Origin: Sabellastarte sp. h YS-2021
Lineage: Eukaryota; Annelida; Polychaeta; Sabellida; Sabellidae
Length of the DNA: 64,000 bases
Direction: 5' to 3'
Assembly: GCA_964017235.1 (NCBI GenBank)
Contig: OZ024936.1
Location: 91,858,537 to 91,922,536, forward strand
This document shows, piece by piece, positions 1 through 10,495 of the stretch. The first letter of the stretch is position 1. Each line of letters begins with the position of its first letter. The notes below the pieces were generated by a model that did not search any database, was not told where the DNA came from, and saw nothing but the letters and a program-made list of their open reading frames with translations. Both the position numbers and the translations under genes were made by a program.

Positions 1-960
1 TTGGCCCTAGAGGCTTGCAATGTGAAACCAAGTAATGGGAAACCATGGGCAGGGAATGTTCTGATGTGGTCACATTTGATCTTTAGCCCCTCCTTCAAGG
101 TCAAATGAGGACAGTCATACTTAAAAGTGCTTATAACTCGCTTATTAGTGGTCCTAGAGGTTTGGGATGGTAGCCAACATATAGGAAATCATGGGCTGGG
201 AATCTTCTGGTGTGGTCGGATTTGACCTTGGACCTCTCATTCAAGGTTAATTGAGGATAGCCAAGCTTAAAAGTGCTAATAACTCACTTAACATTGGTCC
301 TAGAGGTTTGGGATGGTAAAACAACCAATAGGAAATCATGGGCTAGGAATCTTTTGGTGTGTTCTGATTTGACCTTGGGCCCCTTAGTCAAGGTCAAACA
401 AGGATAGCCAATAGTGGTGGGATTGCCAGCTAAAATGGCACATCGAGCATCACCTATTAGAAGCGAGTTGAACTCGAGTAATTTTCGGGATAAAATATTT
501 CGTTTGATTAATGGAAAATATTTTACATACCGTACATTAGCTGAAACTTTAACCTGGAAATGGCTTTCGCGAAATAATTTAAGTTAAATCTTCATTGATT
601 TAAGCCAGAATAAAGTAAAAATGCAGTACATTTTTGAAAATTTTAGATATATCTGTTGTGTTGGGGAAGTGTTAGCCTTAGATGGTGAAAATATTGACGT
701 TTTCAAAAACTTGAATTTCACTTTGCAGATCGATGTTACCCCAAATTATCGCCCATTGAGTTACAACTTGAGTTTCAGTCAACTCGTCCCAGCACTAATA
801 GCCAAGCTTAAAGGTGCTTATAACTTGCTTATTACTGGTCCAAGAGGTTTGGGATGTTAAACCAACCTATAGGAAATCATGGGCTGAGAATCTTTTGCTG
901 TGTTCAGCTTTGACCTTGGGCACCTCCCTCAAGGTCAAACTATGGTTCACTGGCTTTGGT
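1..960 (+). repeat. 146-bp tandem array, interrupted by a hAT-like MITE
   Basis: About five diverged units spaced near 146 bp (the 'atcatgggc' word recurs near 41, 185, 335 and 880). Each unit has a 'TTATAACTCGCTTATT' start, a 'GGTTTGGGATGG' word and the pair TTTGACCTTG ... CAAGGTCAAA as an inverted repeat. The same unit forms the second array of the Helitron-like element D at 33515-34335, so this is probably the 3' part of another D-like element whose 5' part lies outside the window. A 386-bp MITE interrupts it at 412-797. Confidence 0.8.
412..797. mobile_element. hAT-type MITE with 8-bp target duplication
   Basis: The segment starts TAGTGGTGGGA and ends TCCCAGCACTA, an 11-bp terminal inverted repeat with one mismatch. 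It is flanked on both sides by the octamer ATAGCCAA (404-411 and 798-805). Removing the segment and one octamer restores the flanking 146-bp array monomer. An 8-bp duplication with a YAG-type tip is the hallmark of the hAT superfamily. There is no transposase ORF, so it is non-autonomous. Confidence 0.85.
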
Positions 961-1468
961 GAGTTGTCTTTCTGGTGGATACAATTTGCATCGGTTCTCC
1001 GATACGTAGGTTTAGTTTTAGATGATTCCAACAGGCATATATTCCTGTATATAAGCTGCATGCACGAATCGTGCATTAGTTTGCAAGCAATTGCTGTGTA
1101 GACAAGGACAGAAGTTGCTTCTGATGACTTCTTTCAACAAGGACTCATTTTGTGCTTTAATTTATATTTTTAACCCTTAAAATGGTCAAATATGGAAGCA
1201 GATAGGGATTCAATATTTTATTTCGACAGGCCAATGTCCTGTATGGTATATAAGCTGCAGCACAAGTACTTAATTCTTTACAAGGTGAACCCAGAAATGG
1301 ACTTAAAGTTGTAAAATATGATAAAAATACTCGTCTCATTGTCACAAAATAAGATTCTATGCTATAAAATAAAAGAAACGGATGTAGTTTCACAATCCAA
1401 CGACAAGTATATCCACAGAAATAATAATTTTCTTTCCTTGCAATAATAGGCACATATTCCATTATTTG
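961..1468. other. Unassigned AT-rich spacer with one perfect hairpin
   Basis: No coding or element structure is recognised. An 8-bp palindromic stem (ATGCACGA / TCGTGCAT, 1060-1076) sits about 100 bp after the array ends. It could be the 3' hairpin of the Helitron-like element that carries the array, but no CTAG or CTTG end follows it convincingly. Confidence 0.3.
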
Positions 1469-1615
1469 CAGCCAACTCAAAAAGAGGAAGTGGATGGCTA
1501 CATCACTACTGGGGTCACCTGGATTCCAAGGCATCTCGCCACTATTATTGGTACATTTTCCTTGGACGTTGGCCGAATGCCTGCGGCCTCCCGAGTAAGC
1601 ATTCAGTTCCACATG
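1469..1615 (+). other. Possible host coding exon (unidentified)
   Basis: A 147-bp stretch (49 codons, open throughout) lies between a plausible acceptor (tatttgcag before 1469) and a plausible donor (ATG|GTAAGC at 1616). It is less AT-rich than its surroundings and reads as ordinary protein with charged and aromatic residues. I do not recognise the product, and no neighbouring exon was found. It could equally be chance in repeat DNA. Confidence 0.2.
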
Positions 1616-1747
1616 GTAAGCTATTGTAGCGCAATAAAATTTACGTTTCTGCAAATGGAAATATTGTTTCTTTTCATCCCGAATTTCTCACAGAGGCAGT
1701 TTTCTCGTGAGACCGTGAATTGGCTTATGGCTGATTTTAATTTTAAA

Positions 1748-2170
1748 GCAATAAGTTCATTGAAATTTGTCAACTTACAAACCTTGCCTAGTATAACGAA
1801 CATCTGACAAACATTAATTTGACACAGACTGACAATGGCAGGGGAAGGTATAATCAGTTGACAAACTTTGGTCTTTTCCGTGACTAAGTTGTGACAACTA
1901 AAATTCATGTGGCCTAATCAAAGCTACAACAATTGCCCCAAATTAAACTGATAATTGAAATAAATAATATAAAGAAGATATATATTGTTATCTTACCCAT
2001 TCTGGATAAACTTTTGGGTAAATTCTGTCCAAATCTTTACTTGAAAACCTGCAGCCCACTTCATGAACTTCCCGACTTTCCTGCGCGCATCAGGTGATCA
2101 CCAAACGTTCAGGACTGAGAGAAAAACGAAAATAAGCTACGAAAAATACTTTGACTGCAGTTTTCAGTGC
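1748..2170. repeat. Unclassified interspersed repeat R1, copy A
   Basis: This segment aligns in direct orientation with 4573-5205. Both copies share the start 'gcaataa', a series of 'tgacaaa' words, the block 'taaagaagat', and an end GTTTTCAGTG. Divergence is high and copy B is longer. The ending resembles the tip of the MITE at 5255-5620, so R1 may be a larger member of that family. Confidence 0.6.
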
Positions 2171-2240
2171 AGGTAACTGTAAGTAGGTCAATTACAATAG
2201 GTGTGTGGTACCTACGATTGGTATGCACCCATTAGCCACT
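2171..2240. other. Short unassigned spacer
   Basis: Unique-looking sequence between repeat R1 copy A and the 3' end of the LINE. Nothing recognised. Confidence 0.4.
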
Positions 2241-4569
2241 GATTAGATAGATAGATATAGATAGATATTTATTTATTTCAACAGCAAACATACAAATTAA
2301 CATAATATAATGATTATGTACAACATGCAATTTCTATATTTTGTTAATAAGACTTATCAAAGATTTTTTTTAAATATGATGCAACTAACTAGTAATGCTG
2401 TGGAAAAGGGGTTAGTAGAAGTTGTTACTTATTGAATCTAACCCCTCTTTACTATTTACTTATTTTACTATTTTCTTTTTTTTTACTTCCAAAGCATTAT
2501 AACAAGTATGTTAATGTAAATACTTTAGGGTTTTTTTTCCCATTCTTATACTTTATTACTGTTAATATTGATTATTATGAGCATTTATTTTCATAACTTC
2601 AACTATAACCACATACATTTTTACTTTTTGTCACTTGTGGCTTGAGTTTTATACACTTCAAAAATATTTTTCTTTAACAATTGCTTAAATAGAGAAAAAC
2701 TTTTAGCTTGTCTAATTGTAATATCAATACTGTTCCATACTGAGACACCCTTTATAGAGACACACATTGATTTTTTTGTTGTTCTACAATACTTTGTACT
2801 GAAGTGACGGCTATCCCTAAGATCATAACCAATATGTGATTTTTCATTAAATATTTTTTGTATATTATTAGGTAACAATTGGTTCTTTGCTCTATACATG
2901 ATACAAGCAGTTTTAAATTTTACAAGATCATAAAGCTTAACAACTTTGCTATTGTAAAACAGATCGTTTGTATGGTCATTATAGCTAACACCATGCATTA
3001 TTCTAATAACTTTCTTTTGAAGCAAATATATGGGCTTTACGCTGTTTATATATGTATTACCCCATGCCTCTATACAATAATTCAGATAAGGAAGAAACAA
3101 TGAACAGTATAACGTGTACAGAGAACCTTTGTTTAATAAGTTCCTTACCTTATAGAATACAGACACTGTTTTAGCTAGTTTAGTTCCTATACTATTTATA
3201 TGTGCTTTCCAATTCAAGTTTTCATCCATAAGAACACCAAGAAATTTAGTAACATGGACTCTTTCAATGCTTATGTAATTTATACTAATCTTAATTTCAC
3301 AATTTATCTTACAATTGGTGAACACCATGTATTTTGTTTTACTAACATTTAATGACAGCTTATTTATATCAAACCATTCCTTCATAATACTTAATTCATT
3401 AGTTATCTTATGAGTTAGATCTATTACATCTTTTCCTGCACAAAAGGCATTTGTGTCATCTGCAAATAATATTATCTGTAGGATATCTGAAATATTTGCT
3501 AAGTCATTTATGTACAAAATGAATAATTTTGGTCCCAGGATTGACCCTTGTGGTACACCACATTGTACAGATAACAAATCTGACTCGGTATCTTCAATGA
3601 CAACATACTGCTTTCTATTACATAAATAACTGTGTAACCATTTGTTAGATAAACCCCTGATTCCATAATATTCTAATTTGCTTAACAATAAGTTGTGGTT
3701 GATGGTATCGAATGCTTTCTTAAGATCTATAAAAATACCAATAACTGACTGTTTTCTATCAAGTGCATTAGTAACATTTTCCATTAACTCTAGTATTGCA
3801 TGTGACGTTGATCTATTTGATCTAAAACCATATTGACTTTCACAGAGGATTTCAAATTTATCAATAAACTCATCCAGACGTTTGTTAAATAATTTTTCCA
3901 GGACTTTTGAAAATTGGGGAAGTAAAGAAACAGGGCGGTAATTGGTGAAAATATCTTTTTCACCTGCCTTAAACAGAGGAACCACCTTCGCAACTTTCAT
4001 ATTATCAGGAAACACTCTGTTTCTTAGTGACAAATTACATATTACAGTTAATGATTCAATAATGTTGTTAATTACTTTTTTCACAGTATACATATTTATT
4101 TGGTCATAACCTGTAGAAAAATTACTGCTGAAACTTTTAACAATATTTAAGACTTCTTCCTTATTTGTAACAGTAACAAACATTATTTTAGGATTTTTAT
4201 CCTTCATAAAATCAAGTACACTTTTGTTATTATTTACCTTGACTTGTTTTGCCAGTTTTGGGCCAACATTCACAAAAAACTCATTGAATTTGTTTGCAAT
4301 ACCTTTCTTGTTTGGCACACTTTGACCATCAGATTTGAAAGTATCTGGGTACTGTGATACAGATCTTTCTTTGTTAATGACATTGTTTAGTATACTCCAT
4401 GTTCTTTTAATATCATTTTTATACTTATCCAACAGCATATTATGGTACAATTTTTCCTTATGTCTGAGAATAGCTGTTAGTTTATTTTTATATCTTTTAT
4501 ATCTTTCTAATTTTACAGTATCTTGTGTTCTGAGAAACTCTCTATACAATTGATTCTTTTTTTTTGTTT
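2241..4569 (-). mobile_element. 5'-truncated non-LTR retrotransposon (Jockey/CR1-like)
   Basis: The minus strand carries a reverse transcriptase ORF followed by about 380 bp of 3' UTR. The UTR ends in a tetranucleotide run (TAGA on the plus strand, 2244-2272), as is usual for LINEs of this group. No apurinic endonuclease domain is present, so the copy is truncated at its 5' end near 4569, at a T-rich stretch (plus strand), where it abuts repeat R1 copy B. Confidence 0.85.
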
Positions 4570-4669
4570 CCAAGGCAATAATTTTAATGAAATTTGTCAC
4601 CTGACAAACCTTTAACAGTATGACAAATATCTGACGAACATTGATTTGACTGTAGAATGACAATGACAC
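2621..4669 (-). CDS. LINE reverse transcriptase ORF (intact but 5'-truncated)
   Basis: The 682-codon ORF has no internal stop. Reverse transcriptase motifs lie in order: the finger region around residues 225-250, motif A with FIDLKKAFDTI (about 313-323), motif B with GVPQGSILGP (about 371-380) and the catalytic FADDT (about 402-406). A thumb and C-terminal region follow to residue 682. The first 33 residues are not LINE protein: they translate repeat R1, because the same residues appear in the minus-strand frame of R1 copy A (about 1790-1850). Full-length relatives carry an endonuclease of roughly 230 residues upstream, missing here. The intact frame implies a fairly recent insertion. Confidence 0.85.
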   Translation of the reverse strand: MSLSFYSQINVRQIFVILLKVCQVTNFIKIIALETKKKNQLYREFLRTQDTVKLERYKRYKNKLTAILRHKEKLYHNMLLDKYKNDIKRTWSILNNVINKERSVSQYPDTFKSDGQSVPNKKGIANKFNEFFVNVGPKLAKQVKVNNNKSVLDFMKDKNPKIMFVTVTNKEEVLNIVKSFSSNFSTGYDQINMYTVKKVINNIIESLTVICNLSLRNRVFPDNMKVAKVVPLFKAGEKDIFTNYRPVSLLPQFSKVLEKLFNKRLDEFIDKFEILCESQYGFRSNRSTSHAILELMENVTNALDRKQSVIGIFIDLKKAFDTINHNLLLSKLEYYGIRGLSNKWLHSYLCNRKQYVVIEDTESDLLSVQCGVPQGSILGPKLFILYINDLANISDILQIILFADDTNAFCAGKDVIDLTHKITNELSIMKEWFDINKLSLNVSKTKYMVFTNCKINCEIKISINYISIERVHVTKFLGVLMDENLNWKAHINSIGTKLAKTVSVFYKVRNLLNKGSLYTLYCSLFLPYLNYCIEAWGNTYINSVKPIYLLQKKVIRIMHGVSYNDHTNDLFYNSKVVKLYDLVKFKTACIMYRAKNQLLPNNIQKIFNEKSHIGYDLRDSRHFSTKYCRTTKKSMCVSIKGVSVWNSIDITIRQAKSFSLFKQLLKKNIFEVYKTQATSDKK

Positions 4670-5205
4670 AGGAAGTTAGTCAATTGACAAACTTTGCTCT
4701 ATTTCGCAACTAATTTGTGACAACTAAAATACATACATGGTCAACTACAAAAGTAACACTAAATTAAACTAACAGTTGAAACATATAGCATAAAGAAGAT
4801 AAAAATTAATATGCCACCCATCCCAAATAAGTTTATGCATCTATTTCTTTCCAAATTTTTGGAAAACAATCAGCAGCAAGTCACTTTATTATGATGGATG
4901 ACAATAGAGGATTCTATCCAACTCACATTTAAAACTGTCTGTAAATTGCATATTTCTCAATTTCAGCTTCGAATATTCATTACAATTCAACCTATACATC
5001 AAGTAGCAATTAATATTAGCTTTTGCTTTACTGTATATGCAGATGTTTTGCTTAAAACATACCTACTTTATAAACTCCCTTCTGTAAACTTCTTCAACCA
5101 TGCCACATGGGTAGTACTAAAAACGAAATAGTGACAAACATTAATCCGTGACAATTCGAGAGACAAATAAATTACAAACGTTAATTCGACCGCGGTTTTC
5201 AGTGT
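4573..5205. repeat. Unclassified interspersed repeat R1, copy B
   Basis: Direct-orientation homologue of 1748-2170, starting immediately beside the LINE 5' end. It ends GTTTTCAGTG like copy A. It contains about 200 bp of extra sequence around 4880-5100 with nothing recognisable in it. Confidence 0.6.
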
Positions 5206-5254
5206 ATGCACTGGTTTCCTCTGCCCTTCCAACTACCCATCGTGATATGACCTG

Positions 5255-5620
5255 CACTGAAAATTATTAATTTGTCAAAATGGTGCCTAAAACAACAAGT
5301 TTCCTAAATCGCAAATTCAAATGCCATTTTCTTGTTGAATGATAGTCAAATGTTCATAACTTCTTGGTCAAATTAATTGAAAACTTACGATAAGCCAATT
5401 AGTGAGCTTAAAATTAATTTCACAAGACTGTGATCAATAACAGGTGCCTAAAACAGCAAATTAATTGCACTATCAGGGTCATTTTCTTGTCATAAGTTTG
5501 TCAGTTAATTTGTCTAACAAGAAAATGACAAGTTTAAATTTGTCAGTTGGAAAGTTTGTTGTTTTAGGCACCGTTTTGACAAATTATTGACAAATTAATA
5601 TTTGTCAGAGATTTTCAGTG
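5255..5620. mobile_element. MITE with CACTGAAAAT ends
   Basis: The left end CACTGAAAAT and the right end ATTTTCAGTG are exact inverses. Inward, a second inverted block pairs 'TTTGTCAAAATGGTGCC' (near 5271) with its complement near 5567-5583. The element is 366 bp, AT-rich, and has no ORF. No clear target duplication was seen. The CACTG tip recalls the CACTA group, but that is not enough to assign it. Confidence 0.65.
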
Positions 5621-5679
5621 TGTACAGTGTTCAAAGCGACGTAAAACCCCAAATAAATAAATGGTCAGTTAGAGGAAAA

Positions 5680-5950
5680 CATTGACAAGATACTGAAAAT
5701 AACTGCTGATGAAGTGAAAGTCTCAGAAAAGGCTTCCAAGGCTGGTAAAAAATGTTTCTCATGTGGGAAAGAAGGGCATTTTAAAGCTGATTGTCCCAAT
5801 GCCAGGTAATCCTCAAAACAATGTTACCTATGTGGAAAGGTTGGCCATGTTATGAAAATGCAAAAAGATGTGAATAGGATAAGCATGACTTTGTGTCTAC
5901 TTTGTGGAAGTACTAGTCACTTCATAGTTAATTGTGATGTTTTCAAACAA
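5680..5950 (+). pseudogene. Gag nucleocapsid with three zinc knuckles (broken)
   Basis: Three CCHC-type knuckles are visible. The first (about 5753-5794) is complete. An in-frame stop (TAA, about 5807) follows it. The second (about 5828-5870) has lost its last cysteine to a small frameshift. The third (about 5900-5936) is complete. Nucleocapsid knuckles bind genomic RNA during packaging. Matrix and capsid regions are absent, so this is a remnant only. Confidence 0.7.
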
Positions 5951-5995
5951 ATAAACAGAAGTTCTGATCAGGGGGGTTTAAACACCAAGTAGCTG

Positions 5996-6430
5996 ATGTT
6001 GTGGGTCGTACATCAGCTGAGGAATCTGAATGTGATGCATAGGCCCATTGTTTCAGTGAGTAATTGTGTGGATGGGTTGTATCTAGAGTCAAGTTTGTGT
6101 GGCATGCAGATAAGTTGTTTGGTGGATACAGGGGCAAATAAGTCAATCCTTCATCCAAAGAAGCACTTTGCTATATCAGCAGGGGTTAGACCTCCATTGG
6201 TGCCCTGCGGAAGTCATATTAGAATTGCTAATGATGACAAGATACCTGCATTAGGACAGACTCAATTGACTTTGGATTTTAGAGGCATAGGTGCTATAAG
6301 TCATCCAGTAATAGTGGCAGATACTGAGGAATCATTGATCTTAGGGCATGATTTTCTCATGCAAAATAAGTGTGTAATCAACATAACTAAGAGAAAGATA
6401 TTGTTTGATGGGAAACCTGTTGAGTGCTGA
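5996..6430 (+). pseudogene. Gypsy aspartic protease domain
   Basis: The retropepsin active-site motif LVDTGA is present around 6119-6136, with a later hydrophobic-Gly segment near 6350 (LILGHDFL) typical of the second half of the fold. The frame closes at a TGA (6428-6430), but the same frame then reads on to about 6665. The TGA is therefore a nonsense mutation in the protease-RT linker rather than a natural end. Confidence 0.75.
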
Positions 6431-6694
6431 TTGCAAAACAAACTGTCTTCACTGTTTAGACTTAGGGTCTCTGAGAGTGTTGTTATACTCACAAACAGTG
6501 AGATGATCATACCTGGCTATATATGTAGAGGGGATAATGAGGTTCTTCCTAGGTTAGCCATATTGAAATCTACAGAAGGGGTTGGTGATAGGGGTTTACT
6601 TCCTGGCAAGGTCAGTTGTTGCACCCAGTTCACAGGTAATACCTCTATGTATGTTGAATTTGGATGAGAACACTAAAAACTTTACAAGAGTACT

Positions 6695-7588
6695 GTGGTA
6701 GGAACATGTGACCCTGCACTGGAAATTCTTGATAGTGTTTCTTCAAACCATGAAACTTCTGCAGCAAGGGTAGGGAAAGTTGAGCATTCCAATAACAATA
6801 GCTCTGACCTGCCAGGTCATTTGAAGGTTATTTTGGAAGGCTGTGGAAAAATCCTAGATGCATATCAGCAAGCTGCTGTAGAAAATTTGTTGAGGAAGTA
6901 TGGTGACATTTTTGCAGTAAATAAGACTGATAGAGGAAGAACTGATTTGGTACAACACCAAATTAATACTGGTAATGACCCACCCTTTAAGCAAAGACCT
7001 AGACATTTGCCTATTTCTCAGAGGGAAGTGGAAACGGAGGAGATTGAGAAAATGTTGTCTTCTGGGGTTATAGAGCCTTCAGAAAGCCTTCGGGTGTCTC
7101 CAATTGTCCTTGCAAGGAAGAAGGATGGCTCAATACAATACTGTATTGATTATAGTCAATTAAACGATCTTACCATTAAGGACTCATATCCACTGCCTCG
7201 TACCCAGGATTGCTTAGATGAACTTTTGGGTTCTGTGTGGTTTTCAACACTTGATTTGCAAAGTGGGTATTGACAAATTGGGGTTCACCCGGAGGATAGG
7301 CCAAAGGCAGCATTTTTCAGTAGGAGTTGGCTGTATCAATTTAATTTGATGCCCTTTGGGTTAACTAATGCCCCGGGGACATTTGAGAGATTAATGGAGG
7401 TTTTGAAGGGTTTACAGTATGAAACATATTTGGTTTACCTTGATGATATTATTGTCAAAGGACGAACATTTGAGGAGCATTTGAAAAATCTTAATCAAGT
7501 TTTTGATAGATTTGGAGCTGCTGGTTTAAGCTTTCCCCCAAAAAGTGTACAATATTTCACTAAAGTGTTACTTTCCTTGGTCATGTAG
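6695..7588 (+). pseudogene. Gypsy reverse transcriptase
   Basis: Fingers and palm motifs include the IDYSQLN segment (about 7147), the STLDLQSGY motif A (about 7245) and the catalytic YLDD box (about 7437-7448). One in-frame TGA at 7271-7273 stands where relatives have tryptophan. The frame otherwise continues unbroken to the YLDD box. A frameshift near 7563 breaks the join to the downstream connection and RNase H region. Confidence 0.85.
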
Positions 7589-7589
7589 T

Positions 7590-8335
7590 TTCATAATTTT
7601 GCATTTCCACAGATCCAGCAAAAGTTGTGGCAGTTAAAAATTGGCCAAGACCCGGTTGTGTCAAAGAGGTGAGAAGCTTCCTAGGGTTTTGTTCATATTA
7701 CCGGAAGTTCATAAAAGATTTTGCAACTATAGCCAAGTCCTTAGTGAAACTTATTGAAAAGAATGTGAAATTTGGCTGGACAGATGGGTGTGATGGTTCT
7801 TTTAATAGACTGAAAGGTGTCTTGACTGAAGCACCTGTCTTAGCATATCCAGATATGACAAAAAGTTTATCTTGGATACAGATGCCAGTGGTGTGGGAGT
7901 ATAGGGGCAGTTTTGTCACAGATGTATGATGGGAAGGAGAGGGCAATTGGTTATTTTAGCAAATTGCTTTCAAAAACTGAGCGAAGGTACTGTGTTACTA
8001 GATGTGAGCTTTTAGCTGTGGTAGAAGCTGTGAAACATTTCCATCATTATCTGTATGGTGTTCCCTTTGAGATAAGATCTGATCATGGTTCACTTCGATG
8101 GCTTCTTAATTTAAAAAATTTGGAAGGCCAGTTAGGTAGGTGGAGTGAGCTCCTTGGAATATATGATTTCACTCTTACTTATAGGACTGGTAAACAGCAC
8201 ACTAATGCAGATTTTCTATCCCATCCCCCATGTGTCAGTTGTCAGTATTGTGATAGGGTAGGGTCAAAGCATGGTGAGAATTTAGAAGAGGGTCATTATG
8301 GTGAGGAGAGGAATATCTTGAGAAATATTGTCTAA
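7590..8335 (+). pseudogene. Gypsy RT connection and RNase H
   Basis: The connection segment (about 7610-7860) shows the FLGFCSYYRKF motif near 7680. After a frameshift around 7862-7905 the RNase H follows, with its catalytic acidic residues in a DTDAS box (about 7875), a CELLAV box (about 8004) and an RSDHGSL box (about 8075). The HTNADFLS end motif near 8200 closes the domain. Frames change at least twice, so no functional protein is possible. Confidence 0.8.
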
Positions 8336-8528
8336 CGAGATAATGTCTTTGATAGGATAGACAGTTGGCTTGAGAGTAAGACAAGTAGTTCCTTGCATAA
8401 GCTCCGAGAAGAAGATCTAAGTATAGGTTTCCTTCTGAAGAAGAAAGTGGCAGGAGAAGATAGACCAAAGTGAGAGAAATTGTCTTCTTTATGGGGATTT
8501 AAAGCACTATTGATCTCAGTGGGATAGG

Positions 8529-9627
8529 TTGCTTGTGAAGGATAATGTTCTGTATCGTCAGTGGTTTGGTCCATCTCAGACTCAACCAGTTTTACAACTG
8601 GTCTTGCCAATGTGTCTTAGAAAAGAGGTTCTATCACTTTTGCATGAACAAAAGTGTTCTGGCCATTTTGGAATCAGGAGAACTATTGGTAGACTTCGAT
8701 TGTATTGGGTAGGATACAAGCAAGATGTCAGAGATTGGTGCATGAAATGTAAAAAATGTCAGAAATAAGAAAGAATTTTTTCCCTCGAAACATCCTAGGG
8801 CACCACTTAAGCAATATCCAGTTGCGGTACCTTTTGAAAGAGTGGGAATAGATATATTAGGTCCACTTCCTGAGTCTAAAAGAGGTAACAAATACATAGT
8901 TGTGATTGGGGATTACTTTACAAAGTGGGTAGAAGCTTTTGGGGTTCCTGATATGGAAGCAGAAACAGTTGCCAGAGTTTTCATGGAGGGGTGCATTGCC
9001 AGGTTTGGCTTGCCTAAACAAATCCATTCTGACCAGGGTAGCCAATTCGATTCCAAGCTTTTTCAGTCTCTGTACAAATTGCTGCAGCTGGGAATTGATA
9101 AAACACACACTACCGCTTACCATCCCCAGAGCAATGGCTTCAGTGAAAGGTATAATAGGACTCTTGAGAACATATTAAGCAAGTTGATTAATAATGAACA
9201 AAGGAGTTGGGATGATGCTTTACCTTATGCAATGATGGCATATAGATCATCAGTTCATGAATCGACTAATCAGTCACCTGCAAAGATGCTTTTAGGAAGA
9301 GAAATTCAGTTACCAGTAGATTTATTACTAGGTTGTCCTCCAGATTCAGTTGTTTTTGAGGGTGATGTAGCTTCATGTGTAGAAAGATTGAGAGATGTGC
9401 TTAGGAATGTTCATGAATATGTTAAGGAATATATGGTTGAGGCTAGTGAAAAACAGAAGAGAGGTTACGATCATAGGACTAACTATAAAAGGTATAAGGC
9501 TGGTGACAGTCTTTTCTTATGTGAGCCAATTACAAAAAAGGGTGTATGTCCAAAGTTTGAAAGTCTGTGGACTGGACCTTGGGTCGTATTTGAGAAAGTG
9601 TCTGATTTGGTCTACAAGATTCATTAA
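8529..9627 (+). pseudogene. Gypsy integrase (HHCC, DDE core, GPY/F)
   Basis: An HHCC zinc domain lies at about 8640-8760 (two His, then CMKCKKC). A frameshift near 8767 separates it from the DDE core. The core (8842-9300) carries the first Asp in GIDILGPLP, the second in HSDQGSQF and the Glu in GFSERYNRTLE. A GPY/F module begins at WTGPW (about 9570). It continues past a TAA (9625-9627) in the same frame to about 9670, so that stop is a mutation. The core region itself is open. Confidence 0.85.
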
Positions 9628-9669
9628 ACAGCTGGATCCCATCCGAAATATGTACATCATGATAGGTTA

Positions 9670-10495
9670 AACCTTGCTATGCCCCAACTGAGACACATGC
9701 CACAGAAACTAGGGAAGCCCCACAGCCCTTAGTTTGTCCTGAAACAGATCAAGGGGTTAATCAGGGAATGGAATTGGAGGCTCAAATAGTTTAAATCAGT
9801 CCCTCTAATCTAGAAAATGAGGTCAGAGGTGAGGATGGAAAACAAAGTTCAGGGGTTGTCACTAGGAGTGGGTATAAGGTGAAGACACCCAGTTTTTTTA
9901 GTGATTATGCCTAAGGTTTGTTTTTGTACGTTTGTTTCAGGAGTTACACATGCAGTAGGTGCATTTTTACCACCAAGCATAAGGAAACATTGGACAAACA
10001 CTGAAATAGGGTACATGGTGTTAAGAGGAGGTGTGACTGGGGTTGTCAATTTGTGTACTCTGAAGTGGATGCCAGAAGATATCAGAAACATGTTGATAAA
10101 CGCCATGCTGGCCAACCATTCAAAGAAAGGATTGTGATTGGGAAAGGCAAGAGGGCAACTGGGTCAACAGTAGAGAAAGTTGCATCAGTAGCAATTCCTA
10201 AGACATCCACTGATAGTTCTGTTGACATACCCGACTGTTTTGGATCCACTGACCCATAGCATCTTTGCAATTCATTCTCGGAGGAAGAGCCAGAAGTTGG
10301 CTTCAATCGAATTACTGGAGGAGGCAGGCATTCCCAAAATTCCACTGATCCCATTGCAGCCAAAGATTTATGAGAATGAGGTTGAAGTGATAAATGGGAT
10401 ACCCAATGGAGAAATGAGGTGGAAATTGATAAAAGTGGACATCCCTAAACACAATTTAGAGGCCAAGCCTTTGGAGGCCAAACCCGACTGCTGAT
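9670..10495 (+). pseudogene. Post-integrase tail with C2H2-like zinc fingers
   Basis: One frame from about 9930 to 10259 encodes two finger-like units: a CxxC followed about 12 residues later by His-x4-His (near 9945-10015, with a TGA inside), then a CxxxC ... HVDKRH unit (near 10040-10105). A basic, then Ser/Thr-rich stretch follows. The same frame can be followed past TAG at 10257 to about 10370 (acidic, then Gly-rich). The rest to 10495 is unassigned. The context suggests an extra C-terminal domain of the Gypsy polyprotein. A captured host finger is the alternative. Confidence 0.45.

Larger units (their letters stand above)
5660..10259 (+). mobile_element. Degenerate Ty3/Gypsy LTR retrotransposon, internal region
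   Basis: The order is nucleocapsid zinc knuckles, protease, reverse transcriptase, RNase H, HHCC integrase zinc domain, integrase core, GPY/F module, then a tail with C2H2-like fingers. This order (RT before integrase) defines Ty3/Gypsy. Several nonsense codons and frameshifts break the polyprotein. No LTR pair was found: the 5' part including most of gag is missing, and the 3' side runs into a MULE pseudogene. Confidence 0.9.

Noticed and set aside
1157-1654. Minus-strand 165-codon ORF
   Set aside because: No recognisable domain, Cys/Tyr/Phe-rich noise typical of AT-rich DNA, and it overlaps the better candidate exon on the other strand.
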